A stretch of DNA of 64,000 nt. Source: an uncultured Aquimarina sp. Its GTDB lineage: Bacteria > Bacteroidota > Bacteroidia > Flavobacteriales > Flavobacteriaceae. Below, piece after piece: positions 62,590 through 64,000 of the stretch (position 1 is its first letter; the number at the start of each line of letters is the position of its first letter). The stretch covers positions 1-64,000 of the forward strand of contig CANMTP010000011.1 of NCBI GenBank assembly GCA_947500845.1, read 5' to 3'. Below the pieces are notes generated by a model. It had not been told where the DNA came from. It saw only the letters and a program-made list of their open reading frames with translations, and ran no database searches. The translations under genes were made by a program, and so were the position numbers.

Positions 62590-62895
62590 TTTTTGTATTT
62601 ATAGACCTGATAGCGAGGAAATGCTCCTTAACCCATGTTATCGGGTTAGTTATAGTCAAAACATTTCTGCGAACCTACTCGAGCAAATTATATACCTAAC
62701 AAGTTTTAATTATAGTATGTATGATTTGAATACTACAAATTGTATTGATTACATAATTGAAATTTCAGAATTAATAAACCTGAATTACAGGCCTATTCTG
62801 ATTGGTTAATGGGAGGAGGATCAAATCCTGGGACTATGGAGGAATTTATCAGAACACTCCCGGAGCGATTACTGAACCTAGATTTGCCCCTATAA
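62590..62895 (+). pseudogene. frameshifted orphan copy of the papain-like C-terminal domain
   Basis: Two reading frames together match the last about 100 residues of the 631-residue lipoprotein. The first (from before 62621) reads YRPDSEEMLLNPCY..., then MYDLNTTNCIDYIIEISELIN, corresponding to YDLNTNNCTDYVLEVATISG. The second, shifted by one base near 62779, reads PELQAYSDWLMGGGSNPGTM, then EEFIRTLP, corresponding to the WLNGGGSNPGAFGQAIRDMELP end. The His-containing part (GHSF) and everything upstream are missing. It is therefore a decayed C-terminal cassette with no N-terminus, and it is not a working gene. Confidence 0.8.
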
Positions 62896-62952
62896 ATTCT
62901 ACAATAAACAGTTATTATTATCAATTTTTGTCATACTGAAAATCTTAATAAG

Positions 62953-63243
62953 ATGAATAAATACTTTAAAAAAAGGTTTTTTCTAATTATATTCTTAATA
63001 GGAGTTATCGCTGCAAGTAATTATTATTCAACATACATAAACATTTTTACTGACGGGCTTTTTAAGACTTATTATTACGAGTCAGAAAGTGGAAATTTTC
63101 AATTTACGGCAATGCCCTCTAAAGGAAGAGGAATTGATACCATGAAAAGACAGTATCAAAAATTTCTTCAAGAAAATGATGATTTAAAAGAAGAAAAGAT
63201 ATATCGAACCTTCAAGATTAATGTCTTTAAATTTTGGAATTGA
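62953..63243 (+). CDS. small one-helix protein, candidate immunity protein of the decayed cassette
   Basis: A 96-residue protein with one N-terminal membrane helix (FFLIIFLIGVIAASNYY, about 9-26) and a charged outer part (TYYYESESGNFQFTAMPSKGR, MKRQYQKFLQENDDLKEEKIY) ending FKINVFKFWN. I recognise no domain. It follows the orphan C-terminal domain copy by 57 bases and is itself followed by a terminator-like hairpin. Small membrane proteins right after toxin C-terminal modules are often immunity proteins, and such genes often outlast their decayed toxin. Function is inferred from position only. Confidence 0.6.
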   Translation: MNKYFKKRFFLIIFLIGVIAASNYYSTYINIFTDGLFKTYYYESESGNFQFTAMPSKGRGIDTMKRQYQKFLQENDDLKEEKIYRTFKINVFKFWN

Positions 63244-63331
63244 TACACATACTCCTCTTCTGAACTTTATAAGTTCTCATATAGGAAAAGAATAATCCTT
63301 GAAGAAGAAAGGAAGATGTTATAAATAGATT

Positions 63332-63376
63332 AAACCCTTGCAATTTTTAGACAAGAAATCAAGGGTTTTTGTTTTT
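63332..63376 (+). terminator. probable intrinsic terminator after the small membrane protein
   Basis: AAACCCTTG (63332-63340) and CAAGGGTTT (63360-63368) with a 19-base loop, followed by TTGTTTTT. Confidence 0.65.
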
Positions 63377-63493
63377 ATGGAATTAAACTTTTTATTTCAA
63401 TCCTAATTTGACAGTAAGTATCCTCAGATTAATAACAATGCAATTTATCCAAACATTGTTATCCTTTAACTTGTATTTACTCAAAAAAAAGAG

Positions 63494-63531
63494 ATGTCCA
63501 GTATTATGTTTTACAATAAAATATGGGACAT
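63494..63531 (+). repeat. 38-base inverted repeat upstream of lipoprotein copy 2
   Basis: ATGTCC (63494-63499) and GGACAT (63526-63531) enclose TATT/AATA. It is the counterpart of 60046-60083, with equal length, equal distance to the ATG and compensatory terminal bases. Between the terminator at 63376 and this unit I see nothing else. Confidence 0.6.
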
Positions 63532-63570
63532 TGCAGCCATTTTTTTAATCTAGGTTTACATCAAATAGTC

Positions 63571-64000
63571 AAATATGTTTAATTGAGAATACACAAATCA
63601 TTATGAAAAACTATTTTAACATTTATGTTATGGTTATTTTAGGTTTTTGGACCTCATTGTTTTTGACTTCCTGTTCCAAAGATGATCAAATCGAAAAGCT
63701 AGAAGAAACGTCCACCGAAAATAATATTAATCAATCTACTATAGCTAGTACCATCCCTATTAATGAAATCCCTGAAATCCATGAATATTTGGGCCACATC
63801 ACAAATGGTACATTTGCTTTTGACTTAAATGGATATACGGTAAAAGCAGCCTCGCAATCTAAGGCTAGCGACTCTATTGGTGCATTACAATTTGAAAACG
63901 TAATTAAAGTTACTCAAGGTGAATACAGTAAATATACCTTTAGAGTTAAGACCGAAAAGTGGAATACATTTAATCTCATTGTTAAAGAACATACCAAAGG
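63571..64000 (+). repeat. direct repeat, copy 2 (lipoprotein N-terminal region)
   Basis: Second copy of 60123-60552, nearly identical over the whole visible length and cut by the window edge. Confidence 0.92.
63603..64000 (+). CDS. second copy of the toxin-like surface lipoprotein, partial at window edge
   Basis: The first 132 codons are visible; the gene runs off the right edge. The protein is identical to the start of the 631-residue lipoprotein except Met instead of Ile at residue 10, inside the signal peptide. The lipobox LTSC and the SKDD surface-export signal are the same. Whether the C-terminal domain is also the same cannot be seen; in polymorphic-toxin arrays the divergence would begin near the Gly-rich linker. 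It has its own upstream inverted repeat and a TATGTTTA box 21 bases before the ATG, like copy 1. Confidence 0.85.
   Translation, partial: MKNYFNIYVMVILGFWTSLFLTSCSKDDQIEKLEETSTENNINQSTIASTIPINEIPEIHEYLGHITNGTFAFDLNGYTVKAASQSKASDSIGALQFENVIKVTQGEYSKYTFRVKTEKWNTFNLIVKEHTK

Noticed and set aside
1..64000. CRISPR arrays, insertion sequences, prophage, integrases
   Set aside because: No regularly spaced short repeats, transposase, integrase or phage structural genes were found on either strand.

Overview
The window is chromosomal DNA of a marine-type member of the Flavobacteriaceae (Bacteroidetes), possibly close to Aquimarina; the genus is a guess. The signs are low GC, GldI (gliding motility), DUF4270, DUF6268 and DUF3810 proteins, lipoproteins with acidic export signals after the lipid cysteine (C-S-D-D-D-D, C-S-K-D-D), a FecI/FecR/TonB receptor set, and many copies of the Bacteroidetes promoter (TTG, about 19-22 bases, TAnnTTTG). 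Genes are dense and on both strands. No CRISPR array, insertion sequence or prophage was seen.

Layout. 1-8.2 kb: a truncated thioesterase, two paralogous Cys-repeat (PKD-like) lipoproteins, and an ECF sigma / anti-sigma / TonB receptor locus; three promoters share one two-block element (GGTAGGGTA-N14-CGTT), which suggests a small sigma-factor regulon. 8.2-16.5 kb: ndk, a PhoD-like phosphatase, nrnA-gldI-PPIase, a CIA30 protein, pepD and a DUF3810 protein. 16.4-32.2 kb: mostly housekeeping (class V aminotransferase, dnaB, accA, an EamA exporter, an LptF/G permease, tgt, split transketolase, S4 protein, methyltransferase, phosphoribosyltransferase, shikimate kinase). 32.3-32.9 kb: two tRNA-Lys genes with the remains of a third between them, then tRNA-Leu. 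33-40.5 kb: a LytTR two-component pair beside a DUF4907/kelch/DUF6268 surface module, then DUF4270 and an outer-membrane protein.

41-46 kb: a carotenoid operon led by a MerR regulator carrying the full ligand set of the B12 photoreceptor CarH, followed by crtI, crtB and crtZ, with a crtA-like gene and a TlpA thioredoxin converging on it. 46-58.5 kb: a repeat lipoprotein, a Crp/Fnr regulator, aconitase, a MoxR ATPase with three periplasmic foldases, small enzymes and a Skp/OmpH chaperone.

58.9-64 kb is the most unusual part. An AraC-type membrane regulator precedes a 631-residue surface lipoprotein with a glycine-rich linker and a C-terminal domain that looks like a permuted NlpC/P60 (papain-like) enzyme. 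After it come a small lipoprotein, a frameshifted orphan copy of the same C-terminal domain, a small one-helix protein, and then a second copy of the lipoprotein gene whose visible 398 bases differ from the first at one position. Both copies carry a 38-base inverted repeat at the same distance upstream, with compensatory end changes. This resembles a polymorphic-toxin array (constant N-terminus, exchangeable C-terminal cassettes, small immunity-like genes). It runs off the right edge of the window.
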